Part shown: one piece after another, positions 38,003 through 49,520 of the stretch | Layout: the number at the start of each line of letters is the position of its first letter | Position numbering within the stretch: the stretch's first letter is position 1 | Source: Chionis minor | Lineage: Eukaryota > Chordata > Aves > Charadriiformes > Chionididae | DNA: 64,000 nucleotides | NCBI GenBank assembly: GCA_013398295.1 | Contig: VZSF01001212.1 | Coordinates: 335,097 to 399,096, forward strand | Reading direction: 5' to 3' | Translations under genes and position numbers: made by a program | Notes under the pieces: generated by a model | The model's input: the letters and a program-made list of their open reading frames with translations, nothing else | Database searches by the model: none | Told to the model about the DNA's origin: nothing

Positions 38003-38530
38003 ATAGAATCATAGAATTAGGTCGGAAAAGATCTTTAAGATCATCTCCTTCAGCCATTGACCCTACTCTACCAGGTCCGCCACTAAGCCATGTCTCCAAG
38101 CACCACATCTACAAAACTTTTAAAGGCTTCTAGGGATGGTGACTCAACCACCTCCCTGGGTGGCCTATTCCAATGTTTGATAACTCTTCCAGTGAAAAAC
38201 TTTTCCTAATATCCAGCCTAATCCTCTCCTGGTGCAACTTGAATCCATTTCCTTTTGTCCCATCGCAAGTTACTTGAGAGAAGAGACCATTTCACCACCA
38301 CCCCCTTTCAGGTAGCTGTGGAGAGCAGTAAGGTCTCCCCTCAGCCTTCTCTTCTCCAGACCGAACAGTCCTAATTCTCTCAGCCGCTCCCCATAAGACT
38401 TGTTCTCCAGCCCCCTCACCAGCCCCGTTGCCCTTCTCTGGACACGCTCCAGCACCTCGACGTCTCCCCGATACTGCGGTGCCCGAAACTGAACACAGCA
38501 CTCGAGCTGCGGCCTCACCAGTGCCAAATA
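38003..38530 (-). mobile_element. CR1 LINE, 5'-truncated, with tail repeats
   Basis: The left edge, ATAGAATCATAGAAT on the plus strand, is the complement of the CR1 ATTCTATG tail. It is followed by the CR1 3' terminus and a broken ORF2 C-terminus on the minus strand ([31 protein letters not shown]). The 3' part has lost its frame. The 5' edge falls within the codons for LALVRPQLE near 38525. Its tail differs from the copies at 53.8 and 56.9 kb, so it belongs to another CR1 subfamily or age class. Confidence 0.93.
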
Positions 38531-39105
38531 TGGCTTGTAGGTGACCCTACAGACAGGTGCCTGGCAGAAAACCCACAACTCCGGCTGGATGACACACGGC
38601 TTCTCCTTCCATCAGCAAGCTCCGAGGGGCTGTCGGTAACTGACGTTGCAGAAGGACATGCTGCAACACAGTCGAAGGCAAAACAGGAGAGGCGGCACTT
38701 GGACATGCATCACTGCCCGAATCCAGATCTATTTACAGGCAGAGTAATGCTTCCACCACAGCCTCCACCTGCTCTTCCCTCGCACAGGTCACAGGACAGA
38801 GCTCTACCAGGGTGGAGATAAGGTAGAGAGTCCTCTAACTAGGACGGAGTCTCAATGGCAGATCCTGGGGGCCAGGATCTTTTTTGCCTGTGGGGGCAAA
38901 AATTAATTGCTCTGAGCAAGCATGTCTTTAAAAAGTCACCGCTTGCTTTGCGTTAAAAAGTCACCGCTTGCTTTGCGTCAAACCCCGCATTACAAAAAGG
39001 CAAAATCTGTATTTAAAAGACTTCTGATTTCAGGGTATTTTTCCTGTAAGATGGATTCTAGCAAGAACAAGAACACTTAGAAGAAATGTTCTTTTTCTTG
39101 AAAAG
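38531..39105. other. Spacer holding a perfect tandem duplication
   Basis: Unique sequence between the CR1 copy and the pentamer repeat. It contains the 25-bp duplication entered separately. No gene seen. Confidence 0.5.
38928..38977 (+). repeat. Perfect 25-bp tandem duplication
   Basis: Two identical adjacent copies of a 25-base unit (TTAAAAAGTCACCGCTTG followed by CTTTGCG) occupy 38928-38952 and 38953-38977. Absence of any mismatch suggests a recent duplication or an assembly slip. Confidence 0.95.
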
Positions 39106-39195
39106 GGGAAGGGAAGGGAAGGTGCGGAAAGGTGCGGGAAGGGAAGGGAAGGTGCGGGAAGGGAAGGGAAGGGAAGGGAAGGGAAGGGAAGGGAA
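39106..39195 (+). repeat. GGGAA pentamer microsatellite, 18 units
   Basis: Eighteen 5-bp units in one register. Fourteen are GGGAA, three are GGTGC (39121, 39131 and 39151) and one is GGAAA (39126). The variant units keep the 5-bp register, so they arose by substitution or unit copying rather than indels. It is purely purine on one strand except in the variants. Confidence 0.95.
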
Positions 39196-39198
39196 GGA

Positions 39199-39773
39199 AG
39201 ATTCATTGACACCTATACCATGAATTAGCTACACAGGGGTCATTTCCCAGTTGTTAGGAGGCTCCTGAAGGAGGTTTCACCGAGGGAGATACATCTGATC
39301 AACGTGGCCAGCCTGTTCCTGAGAGTGGCCCCACGACCAGCATCATTTGGGAACTGCTGCCTGTGAGCATGAACTGTTTGGGGACAGAGACTGCATTTTG
39401 CCTCTGTAGTCCCAGCATTTGCAGAATCCTTAAGCGCTTCTGAAGAAGAGTTTCACATAAATAACAACAAACCTTTAAGACCCAGGCAGCTTTCATGCAC
39501 ATTTGTCAGGGCAGCCACTGGTCAGAAGTTTTCGCTTCCAAGACCAGGGCAGATGACTTGAGATCAGCTACTCTGACTTCCCTCACACAGCTGAGGAGAG
39601 AACCATATCCTCTGGGTCTTGTGTAATGATTCAGCCGTTTTTTTGGTTGGTTGAGATTATTTTTTCCTACTGCTAAAGAAAATTTTTAGGATTTTTACAA
39701 TGTCCTACCAGAGCCCCTAGGAATGAAAGAAATATTTATTTAGAGAGCTAAAGGTGCTTCCTTGGCAGAGTAT
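39199..39773. other. Unannotated sequence left of the LTR
   Basis: No gene or repeat family was recognised. Short frames only. Confidence 0.5.
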
Positions 39774-40193
39774 TGTGGTGGGTTGACCTTGGCCAAGGAC
39801 CAAACTCCCATCCAGCCTCTCAGTCAGGGGAGAAAATAGGATGAGAAGCCTTGTGGGTCAAAGCAAAGACAAACAGATTGCTTACCAGTTACTGGAGTGG
39901 GCAAAACAGAATTGACTTGGAGGGGAAATTAATTTGATTTATTGCCAAGTAAGATAGACTCGGGTAGTGAGAAACAAAGACAAGCAAACCAACACCTTCG
40001 CCACACATCAGAAGGTGGTGGTGTCTCTCTGCTGCTCCATCCCAGTGACACCTTCCCCCTGTTCTGGGCTTTCTGCAGGTCCAGCCCTGGGATGCTGCCT
40101 GGTGCTGCTGCCCGCCCCTCCTTGCTCTTCCCCCTCCTGTCCCTCGCTCTTTTTTCCTCACTCCTCTGCTGCTTCAGCATTTTCACCTTTTCT
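39774..40193 (-). mobile_element. ERVL-type LTR fragment (3' part), minus strand
   Basis: Read on the minus strand, this ends in ...GGTCAACCCACCACA, the 3' terminus I associate with a widespread avian ERVL-type LTR. AATAAA (plus coordinates 39938-39943) lies 164 bases before that end, and the familiar blocks 'tccaagtcaattctgttttgccc' and 'ctcatcctattttctcccctgac' are partly preserved between them. The upstream part is interrupted at about 40194 by a CR1 copy, and the sequence at 40876-41077 may be the rest of the LTR. No retroviral coding sequence is recognised. Family assignment is from memory of the terminus and needs a library search. Confidence 0.58.
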
Positions 40194-40875
40194 TCATAGT
40201 GTAGCTTGGGTTGGAAAGGACCTTAAAAGCCATCTAGTCCAAGCCCCCTGCAATGATCAGGCACATCTTCAACTAGATCAGGTTGCTCAGAGCCCTGTCC
40301 AACCTAACCCTGAGTGTTTCCAGGGATGGGACATCTACCACCTCCCCGGGCAACCTGTTTCCCAGTGTTTTATCACCCTCATTGTAAAAAATTTCTTCCT
40401 TATATCTAGTCTAAATCTACCCTCTTTTAGTCTAAAACCGTCACCCTTTGTCCTATTGAAACAGGCCCTACTAAAAGGTTTGTCCTCAGCTTTCTCAGAA
40501 GCCCCCTTTGAGATACTGGAAAACTGCTAGAAGGTCTCCCCGGAGCCTTCTCTTCTCACCCACAGCAGAGGTGCTCCAGCCCTCTGACCATCTTCATGGC
40601 CCTCCTCTGGACCCGCTCCAACAGGTCCATGTCCTTCTTATGTTGGAGGCTCCAGAGTGGGTTCTCACAGTACTCCAGGTGGGTTCTCACAGGAGCAGAG
40701 TAGAGGGGCAGAATCCCCTCCCTTGCCCTGCTGGCCACGCTGCTTTTGATGCAGCCCAGGATGCGGTTGGCTTTCTGGGCTGCCAGCACACATTGCGGCT
40801 CATGTTGAGCTTCTCATCCACCAACACCCCCAATTCATTCCCAGCAGGGCTGCTCTCAATCCCTTCATCTCTCCC
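40194..40875 (-). mobile_element. CR1 LINE inserted beside or into the LTR
   Basis: The plus-strand left edge TCATAGTGTAGCTTGGG is an eroded CR1 3' terminus. The minus strand then shows ORF2 C-terminal pieces in two frames: [18 protein letters not shown] and [20 protein letters not shown] in one, and [13 protein letters not shown] in another, so at least one frameshift has occurred. A short direct duplication (GTGGGTTCTCACAG, near 40658 and 40681) lies inside. It is truncated at the 5' end near 40875. Its position between two LTR-like pieces suggests a nested insertion. Confidence 0.9.
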
Positions 40876-41077
40876 ACATGTTTTGGTAGCTGAGGGGCTG
40901 GTCTGGCCATGGTCAGCTCCAGATGGCTCCAGATGGCTTAAAGGACCCACCATCAGGCGTGGAGCTGACTGGAGCCATCTGTAACCAGCCATGACCAGCC
41001 CCGAGCCTCTCCCAGCAGAGACTTTGACATTGACCTCCCTTCAGCAGAGACCATGAACCTGAGCTGAGACTGACACA
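40876..41077 (-). mobile_element. Probable remaining LTR segment with inverted repeat
   Basis: The sequence beyond the CR1 is G/C-richer and ends at ...GAGCTGAGACTGACACA. On the minus strand this would give a TGTGTCAGTC start, acceptable for an LTR. It contains the long inverted repeat entered separately. That it belongs to the LTR at 39774-40193 is inferred from position only, and it could be an unrelated repeat. Confidence 0.3.
40894..41002. repeat. Imperfect inverted repeat, about 35-bp arms
   Basis: The left arm (40894-40932) and the complement of the right arm (40969-41002) both begin GGGGCTGGTC and end CAGATGGCTCCAG (13 bp perfect), with gaps between. The loop is about 36 bases. RNA from either strand would fold into a strong hairpin. 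The left arm also contains a direct repeat (CTCCAGATGG twice). Confidence 0.85.
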
Positions 41078-43739
41078 GGTTTATTTAGATATTATAAAGG
41101 ATGTGATTGAGGGGGAGAGGGGAAGGAAAAAAATTCAAGCCGACTGCTGCAAGACTTCTTTGCAAGGGCTGTTAGCGTATTTTTGTCAGCAAAACCACAC
41201 AGCTCTTCGCACTCAGGTCAGATCCCAGTAGGAAGGGAAGAATCAGCAGTTCCCAACCTACTCACTCCTTGGCCTTAGATTTCAAGAGCATTGATTCACC
41301 CCATCCTCCCTGCGGAGGCTGGTGGGGAGAGGAGGGCAGGCAGCCTGCCCCACTGCCACCCAGGCACCCTTCTCCCATTCCCCATCCGCTGGTCCCAGGA
41401 CATTTTTCCAAAGCTGGAGATGGGACACACCTGACAACCTCTGCTGTTCTTCCGCTCAGCAAGATGGAAGAAATCGCACTGCCCGGAATAATGAGAAATG
41501 CGTGACATATCTTCGAGGCACAGCAATTGCGGTAATTTTCTTTCTGTTGATGATGAAGACATAAACACGCTGAGCTTCAGCCACATTCAACAAGAGGCGG
41601 AAAAAAGACAACTACAAAGTTAAGTCTCTGTAGTTAAAGAACATACCCTTGGGTCACTGCATAGCTGTTGGATTTGAGATAAATGATGGCAGGAGGAGGC
41701 AGGTAAACAAGAGCTGCAGATTTGCTGGAGAATGTAGAACGGGCCAAAATAAGGGCTGCAGCTGCTGAGGCAGCTGCTCTGCCTGACGCGTGCCCACGGA
41801 GGCTTGCGATGCCTGCGCTGCCCTAATGAGGACTGCAAAGGAGCCTGGAAGTTTTGCTTTTGACCTCACTCATTGACTTCAAGAGAATCGGGGTCTCCTA
41901 TTCAGGATCTGCATTGCAACAGGCTGCCTTCTTCACCTCCTAACAAGCCATTACTTGAAAAGCCAAGGAATGCATTAGCACTATGGCTTCATTCACAAAA
42001 GGCTCTTGTGTGCTATTAAAGGCAAGACGATTTGCAATACAAGTGCATGGAGTGCCTGGACTGATCCCAATAGTGAGACCAAGACTGAACGACTACTGAG
42101 TTTGCATTGACCTGAAGAAATCCTTATTCAAGCCAAATCCAATGTGCAGCCACAGCTAGGGATGATTAATATAAAGTCTCTCAGCGCTAACTGTCAAAGA
42201 AAAGGTACTTAAAACTAACAGAAGGCAATAGCACTCTCCTTGGTTTTGCTAGCTCTGCCACCAATAAAGGTCGTAACTCAAGAAATAAATGTTGTTTTGA
42301 TGCGTCCATTTAAGTCCAGCGACACGGGCGCAAAGCTTAAAGTTAGGATGTGTTCAAGTAGCTTGTTAAACCTAATATATTGTTAGGATCTCAGTATGCC
42401 ACGCTCCGAACACCACAATATGCTATGTTATTACTTGGCAGTGAATACCTTTTGTATGAGGTCTTTCTTCTGACAACACTGTGCTGGCTATTGCATTTAC
42501 CATGCAGGGATTCCACATCTCTCTCTCTCGACTCGTTACTATGATGTCTGAGTGCTTGTTCAGTCTTCCCCTAACGAACGGTCAAGAACCAGACAGTCTA
42601 ATATGACAGCGCCGATGCTTCCCTATTGTGGGAATACTTCTCTGTACAGGATTTTCCACAGCACTGGGCTTAAGCTCTCTGTTCATCGGCATCCGTACAA
42701 ACTGCACCATCAGTTGCTGTGCGAGGAAGGTTAGGCCAAAGCTGGGTGCTTCCAAAAACCCTGCCGGCAAAGCTCAGGGGACGGCAGCAATACACACCCC
42801 GAAGGACTCTTTGCCACTGCTCAGATGAAATAATGCCTCCAAGACTACCAGCAGGCTTCTGCGCACTCACACGGCTCCCAGTTTGCAGCAAACACCTCTT
42901 CCAAATAGATTTCAGCTCTCATCATTTAATCTGAAAACCCTGGCTTTAAACACACCTGATTTACAGAGTCTGCCAGACATACCGATGCTGGAATAAGAGA
43001 CAAGAAAGCTTTTTTGTCAGCCTGTTAGTACTGCAAATGCAAACCAGAAACTGGTTGGAGATAGAACAGAATAGCCAGTGCTCCGTTCTGGGGATTTGGC
43101 CTCTGGCTGCGAATCAGGCTACCCCCAAATCATTTGGGATTTGTTTATGAGGAGGTCACATCAAGGGTGATTACATACTCCTGGTTGTGGAATGTAAGGA
43201 CAGGCATTTTCTGATCTGAAAAGCAAGGTGAGGACAGCAACTAGACCTGCACTGTACCCAAGCTCCAGGCACAAGCACACAAAACACAACCGTTTTCCTA
43301 TCTGCAAGCACATTAAGCTTTTTTCTCCACAGAGCCTTAGGGATCACTGCACCCAGTAAGAGTTCACCCAGGCGGGCATCCTCACAACCCTATAATGGAC
43401 ATTTCGGTCTCCCTGACTTCCCTGGACAGTGCCGTCCTGTCCTCCTTCCTTCCCTGCGCAGGAGCAGGGATACAGCACGTCCTCTGCCGCAAGACCAAAG
43501 ATGTCCAGGTCATCCAAAGATGACTTGTCTTTTTCTGCCACCAGGCAACCAACAGACGAAACCACACTCCTCCCTCATAGCTCCATTTGCACTCAAGGTT
43601 GCTCTTCTTAGTCCCGATGGCAGCTAAGAGCACAGACAGGTCCTTTGCCCGCACATCAGGCTGTTTACAAGCTGTCTGCCCCCTCCGCCACTGGAAATGT
43701 TAGCGGCTGCCCATCTCATGCTTGTGGCTCCTTAACAGC

Positions 43740-43994
43740 AAGACAATATAAACATCTTGTGAGCAGGAGGTGCTTGCTTCCTTTCCAGGGTTAAAACCGT
43801 CAATTGACAGCCTTTCTTCCCCGTCTGCAGCAAGCAAACTCTCTGAGGAGGGACCAAACACTGAGTCTATATCCTCATTAGTATTTCTTAACAGAGCAAA
43901 AGGTTTCTCGCAGAACCTTTTAGTTGTGATTAACGCCGTAAAGACATTGGTAGGCAGAGCTAGACCTGGCAAAAAAAAGCACAAAACATTTTTC
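43740..43994 (-). CDS. Tentative minus-strand exon with good acceptor
   Basis: A strong pyrimidine tract and CCAG acceptor precede an open frame of about 85 codons. Its middle is acidic and serine-rich (NEDIDSVFGPSSESLLAADG). No acceptable GT donor in the right phase follows, and there is no recognised domain. The opposite strand is also open, so codon bias cannot be judged by eye. If real, its strand matches the other candidates at 8, 11 and 12.6 kb. Confidence 0.15.
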
Positions 43995-44504
43995 ATGGAT
44001 GTCGCCTCCAATTCAAATACAAATTTGCTTCAGCTATTTCCCTGTCTCTCCCTGCTCATGCGGCTCTCTCTCTAGTGAATTAAAGCCTAGTAAAAATATG
44101 CTTGCTTTTCTCCTCTGTACACAAAAATCACATCCAACCTGGGAAGCCCTTGGACTGAAATGGTGGGAGGTGAAAGAATGTTATAAAGAAGTACTGTGTA
44201 TGTGCCATTCCAAGGCAGTGCGGTGCCCTTTCTGGGATGCCTCACTGCCTTACATGGATGTAGACTGGCTAAGAACCCTGGACCACCAACAAAAATGAGT
44301 GCAGCTCCAGATGGAAATTGCTTTTCAGATGGTCAGTTTTTAAACAACAGAATGCTTTCTAAAGAAAGTGAAACATTTATGTTCCAAAAAGCCGTTACAC
44401 CAAAAAATAGTTTTTTACACCAGAAAGGCCGACTTTTTACTTTTGAATAGTCTAGAATACTCATCAGTGTTCATTTAAAAAAAACTTGCACAGAGCATTG
44501 TTAA

Positions 44505-44546
44505 TTACCATGGGCACACAGCCCATGGTAAGCCCTGGGCTTACCA
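44505..44546. repeat. Two overlapping perfect palindromes
   Basis: TTACCATGGGC (44505-44515) pairs perfectly with GCCCATGGTAA (44521-44531) across a five-base loop. The second arm also starts a different perfect hairpin: TGGTAAGCCC (44526-44535), one-base centre, GGGCTTACCA (44537-44546). The middle segment can pair with either neighbour, so the two folds exclude each other. Confidence 0.95.
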
Positions 44547-45160
44547 CACTTTCAACTTCACCTCCTGCCACCTGTGTTGCAACCACCTTTTAATTTCACA
44601 TACCCTACACTGCTTAACAATCTGGCTTCTTTTTCAAGCTGCAGCTTCTGGATTCATACGTTACTACCAAGAAGCTGGAACTAAGCACGTTCTCTAACTC
44701 ACAGTCGCAGAGACAATGCTCAATAGTAGAAACCCTAGAGAATGTGGAACAGAAAGACAAAGAAAATCCAGCCGAGAAAAAAAGGAGTCCAAGTTCCCAG
44801 TGCAAAATCCAGCAGCTATAATCTGCAAAATCTTGCAGCTAACAGGTCTATCCAGATAAAATTAATAACCACATCTTCCTTATTGTCCGCAGAGTATGAA
44901 GGCTTTCTCCCTTCCATGTGTCTTCACAACCTCTTGGCAGCTAAGACAGTGGTAGCAACTCCTTTTTTCAGAGGCCAAAACCTACAGAGATAGCTCTCAG
45001 CTGCCATCGAAGGACTAGGACACACACAACTTAGCAAGGTCAGAGATAGAGTGAGTAGCTGAGCCTGTGGTTCTGAGGTTGTAGGGCAGTATTTTGACCA
45101 CCATATCCATTCATTCTTCCCCCAGAAGAATACAGATTACCATTACAGATTACTGGGTAG

Positions 45161-45269
45161 ACGTGGTGCTGAGGGACATGGTTTGGGGGTGGTTTTGGCA
45201 TAGGTTTATGATTGGACTCGATCTTGAAGGTCTCTTCCAACTCAAGTGATTCTATGATTCTATGATTCT
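45161..45269 (+). mobile_element. Short CR1 3' end, plus strand
   Basis: The sequence runs GTGGTGCTGAGGGACATGG, then ATTGGACTCGATCTTGAAGG, then CTTCCAACTCAAGTGATTC, then an intact tail of ATTCTATG-type repeats (45248-45269). This is a minimal, heavily 5'-truncated CR1 containing only the 3' UTR end. It is the only copy on the plus strand, and its tail is the best preserved of the six. Confidence 0.93.
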
Positions 45270-48200
45270 CTGAGGTCTCCTTTCTGTTCAGCCAAGCCAA
45301 GTATGATTGAGGGATCAGAGTGGCACTACAAGGAGCAGTCCTCTGCTTAACTGGTCTCTGTACAGTATCACAGGTCTACCTGTACACAACTGGAACAGGA
45401 AACACAGCCTAGGCTACCTCCACACTATGCAAGCCACCAGAGCTTGTAGCCTTCTCTTTTTACACGTCTCAGGTTTTTTGCAACTAAGAATATAGTCTTA
45501 GGAAGTTCCTTGAATAAGGTTTTAAATAGAAAAAAACCTAAGAGAAATTAAAGGAAACAACAGCAGGTAAAAAAGGGCCCTACTGTTTATATGTATTTTT
45601 ATGTTTGGTTTTGATAAATCCATGCAGTCAAGACTCAGAGCATATCTGTGTTCATCAAGCTAGGCTTCCAGAGAGTAACATGACGCGTTATGGACTCTTC
45701 AAAATGTAATAAATTTCATCATAAGCATAATGCAGAATACATTATGGAGATGAAATTCAATCCTACTGGGAACAGGAAGCAGCCCCAATCCAGCCGATGT
45801 AAAACAAATTTCAGCAGCCGAGCTCTGGAATGGAAACTTTATAAAACAGCTGGACCAGAGAATAAGGCAGTTCAGCGGATCTAACAAGTCTAATGGATGG
45901 TGAGAAGAATGAAGAAGACAACAGGACGGAGGCCCAGATACTGAATCTCAGAAATGGAATTTGTAATGAAACTGAGAATAGCGTGAGTGCATACCACCAC
46001 TTTCAGGCATCCACCTGAGCAAAGGAACCAGCGCATCAAAACTTGGGCCCCAGGTGGCATCTTATCACCTAGTGCCCTGTGTGAGTCTGTGGTCTAATCT
46101 CAATCACCTTACATTTGCCTGGATCAAATCCTCCCCTTCCCCTCCATTCCTGGCTTATCTTCTTAGGCAGCAGAAGGCTTCATCTGATGTAAATGCTTGT
46201 TATTTCACACTGAAACACAAGATTTTCTTCCACCTCTTGCCAACTGGCTCTACAAACACACCACTAAGTAAGCAATAAACAACACTTTTGGTTTAAACCA
46301 CTCCTTTAACCCTGCGTGCTATAGAAGACGGTTGAAAATGGAGCAGCAGCTTTTAGCAAGACACTATGAATTTCTGACAAGCACACTTCTAAACGATACT
46401 CAAAAGGTTAGGTTATGTTCAGATACAAGATTTTATTATTATCTATATACTTACAAGTGAGTGCCCTGCTGCATATCTCCATCTTGCTCAGATACACAGA
46501 AACTTCCCAAATAATTAGCCAAACGAACAACCTCATGCAAGAAGTAAGATATTTAAAGAACTGATTAAATCAAGCAGTTGTTCCTTGGAGACCGACGAGA
46601 AAGTCATTTACCCTATGCCATAAGCCTTCCTTGTAAACCCACTCATTCCCTCTGACCGAAGTATCACCACACCTGCTTTCTTCTTCTTCACAAACCTGTT
46701 ATGGCCAGGTACAGCTCTTGGATCCTCAGGGCTGTACTCTCTACTGGTTAAACTGGCAGAGCTTCAGTGAAGCCAGGGCTTTGTTCCTGACTGAAATCTC
46801 TGCCTTTATTCAATTCATGGGAAAAATTCAAGTCCTCACCAAGGAACAAAGTCAGCTACATCTCCTTTCAGTGGTTTTCATCATGGATGCAGCAAACCAC
46901 CTGCTTATCTACTTGCTAACTTGCACAGCAATGCTGGTCATGAAGCTTGTCAAAAAGAAGCTAATACTTATTTTAAAGTTAAGCAAGCATAATGCATTAG
47001 ACTTCAAGGGTCTGATACAGTCCAAGGTGTGCTGAATTGTAAGCCAAATGTTGGGTCTCTATCATCTGGTGGTGCCATCACTGTCAAATAAGAAAGTTGG
47101 CCAGAAATGGCATTCAGATGACCTCCAAGGACTGCTGTAACCTGTTGCTGACTGCTCAAATGATGACAGAACATGCGGCAAAATTCACCTCTGGGTGACT
47201 GGCTCCTGCATTTGCCATGCTCTTGGGCGAACATCCTGTCTGCAAGTTTCTAGGGTCTAATTCTTGACTTTGACATTTCAAAACTTGTGGTTAGCTATCA
47301 CGCAGCCTGGTGGGCTCCCATTCCTACAAACACCTCCATTTCCTGGGCAGATCCATTTAGAGCAGTTCTAGGGCTGGGGCTGCTTTGAGCAGTCTCCTCA
47401 AACAAGCCATTCCCCTGCCTGGTGAGCAGGGCCAGAGACCCAGGGGCACGATCACCAGCACACCGACGCTGCAAGGGGAGCAGAGGAAGGGGTTTGGAGA
47501 TATGGCTGCTCTGTTTCCACCTCAAACCATGTACTGCATGCCGCCTTTGCTTGAGATGGCCTGTATCCAAGGCAGGTGAAGTTTCAACTCAGCTCTCCAA
47601 CCTCCCAGATGAAAGCTCCCACCACCATCCTATGGGGATACTCAACCCAAGGGCAGTGCCACAAAAAAGGTCACTGGTAGAGTTCAACCACCAGCTTTTC
47701 ACCAGTATTGTCGCCTGTCCAGGGGAATTTAATTACAGTGGTCCTAGTCCACAAGCTCGCATGACTTTGTGTGGCACCGCATCGCTTTGCGCACAACAAC
47801 CAGCTGCAGGCACCGCAGGCTGTCTCCACATCAACCGCCCCAGCAACTTCAGCCCTCACACGTGCACCTGAACCAGGTCTGAGGTACCCGCTGGGATGCT
47901 ACCACAACCACCCAGGCAGCAGGGTGAACACTCTCTCACTTTTGAGCCTTCTGCTACTACTGAAAGCGGCTGCTTCCCCCTGGGCTAGCTGCTGGAAGCT
48001 GGGGTGAAACAGGAGGTTTTGTTTCTTGGGAGACTTTGGCTGCACAGTGGTCACAGAGGAACAGAACACTGTAAGTATCAAGGAGAAGGAAGGGAGGACA
48101 GCAAAAACCATCCCTGTATTTTAATCCTCCTCTTTGCTGCATGCTGAGCTTACCCGAGCACACAGAAATTAATGGAAACTGTAACGGAAAAACTTGAACT

Positions 48201-48886
48201 CTCTGAAAAACTGCATTTCTAAAACCAATAATCTCTGAGCTTCTGGCTGGCTGCAGGAGTATTTCCTGTGAAAGGTTTTAGGGGCAATCAAAAGGGCGAG
48301 GAAGCACCGCTACTCTTCACAGAGAGACAGCTGCTCATCACGCAAAGAGTCATCACCGACATGCTTTCCCTTTTTTGGGTTTAGGGAAGCAAAGGGCACC
48401 CAGACTTTCCTTCACCTGACTTCTTTAAGCCACCCTACTGCAGTGAAACGGGTATGTCCCACAGCTGGAGTGAGGGGTGCTGTGGATATCAGCTCTGCTG
48501 TCACTCTAAAAGAAGGACAATGAAAATAAATTTATACAGTGAAGTGAGAAGGATGGACAAGGTTAGCTGTGATGCCTTTCACGGAGAGAGTCAAAGCAAG
48601 AGGGCAGAAGGTAAGAGCGGTGAGAGGGTTCGGGGTGAGGACTAAGAGACAAACCAATTCCCACGGCACAGGCAAGCAAAACCCATTAGGGAATGCAAAG
48701 GGCTAAGTTCTGCTCTTCTTTACAAGCCCTTCAAAGAGATTACACAGACGTGAGTGTCAGCAGAAGGCGGCCCCGCATGCGGTTGTGGTTGTGGAAGGTG
48801 GATCTTGACCAGCAGCAGAAAACAGCATCTGCAGAGCCAGCCCTCATGGGGCTGCCGGAGAAAGGTCAAAGAGCAGGCTTTCAGGC
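45270..48886. other. Unannotated single-copy sequence
   Basis: No transposon or certain gene. The region 47300-47900 is richer in G/C with overlapping frames on both strands and no splice support. Confidence 0.5.
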
Positions 48887-48909
48887 AAAAAAAAAAAAAA
48901 ANTTTTACG

Positions 48910-48937
<28 letters not shown>
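48887..48937 (+). repeat. Poly-A tract broken by N and TTTTACG
   Basis: Fifteen A, one N (48902), TTTTACG, then 28 A. The N marks an unresolved base in the assembly, and true tract length is unknown. Confidence 0.9.
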
Positions 48938-48941
<4 letters not shown>

Positions 48942-49375
48942 AACACATCATCACAAGGAATGGCAGTGGTGGTAAAAAAACGTGAGCAGCCAAGATATTC
49001 TCCCGCCTTTTATCCAAAGATCACCGGCCGTCAAGAGGAGAAGCAATTTATCTGCCACTGGTTAATATTTCTACTTGAGGTATGTGTGCACGTGAGGAGT
49101 GGTATGACAAGCACGTCCACTAATGTAACCGCCTTGTGGTAAAAAAGGAAATCTGCTGCTTAGGAACACACCCTGGTGTTAGGGAAAATCTGTCTGAGAA
49201 AAATGTATGGCACATGATCTGATTTTACATAATATGGATTTTTTCCTAAATTTCAAATTCTTACCATTTATTCCTTTTCATCATCATGCATAGAAGGGAA
49301 CTACATTTCATTTTAATGTATTTGGTTTAAAAATGCATGCATTAAAAGAATACTAAAGTTAGCTTTTTTCTCCTC
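48938..49375. other. Unannotated sequence between assembly scars
   Basis: No gene or repeat recognised. It lies between the broken poly-A tract and the poly-C-flanked gap. Confidence 0.5.
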
Positions 49376-49520
49376 CCCCCCCCCCCCTCCCCCCCCCTCC
49401 CNNNNNNNNNNNNNNNNNNNNNNNNNNNNNNNNNNNNNNNNNNNNNNNNNNNNNNNNNNNNNNNNNNNNNNNNNNNNNNNTCTTTTTTTTCTCCCCCCCC
49501 CCCCCCTTCCCCCTCCCTTT
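49376..49520. other. Assembly gap of 79 N inside a C-rich tract
   Basis: Positions 49402-49480 are N. Both flanks are long C runs with occasional T (C/T-only from about 49369 to 49401 and again after the gap). The gap probably hides a C-rich simple repeat that defeated sequencing. Its stated length may not be its real length. Confidence 0.95.

Larger units (their letters stand above)
41078..45160. other. Unannotated; weak frames and palindromes
   Basis: No transposon was recognised. A minus-strand frame at about 43740-43994 follows a good acceptor (TTTTTTTTGCCAG), reads KRFCEKPFALLRNTNEDIDS and further acidic sequence, and lacks a donor. A nearby frame at 43430-43545 reads EKDKSSLDDLDIFGLAAEDV. 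These could be exons but remain unproven. The palindrome cluster at 44505-44546 is separate. Confidence 0.4.
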
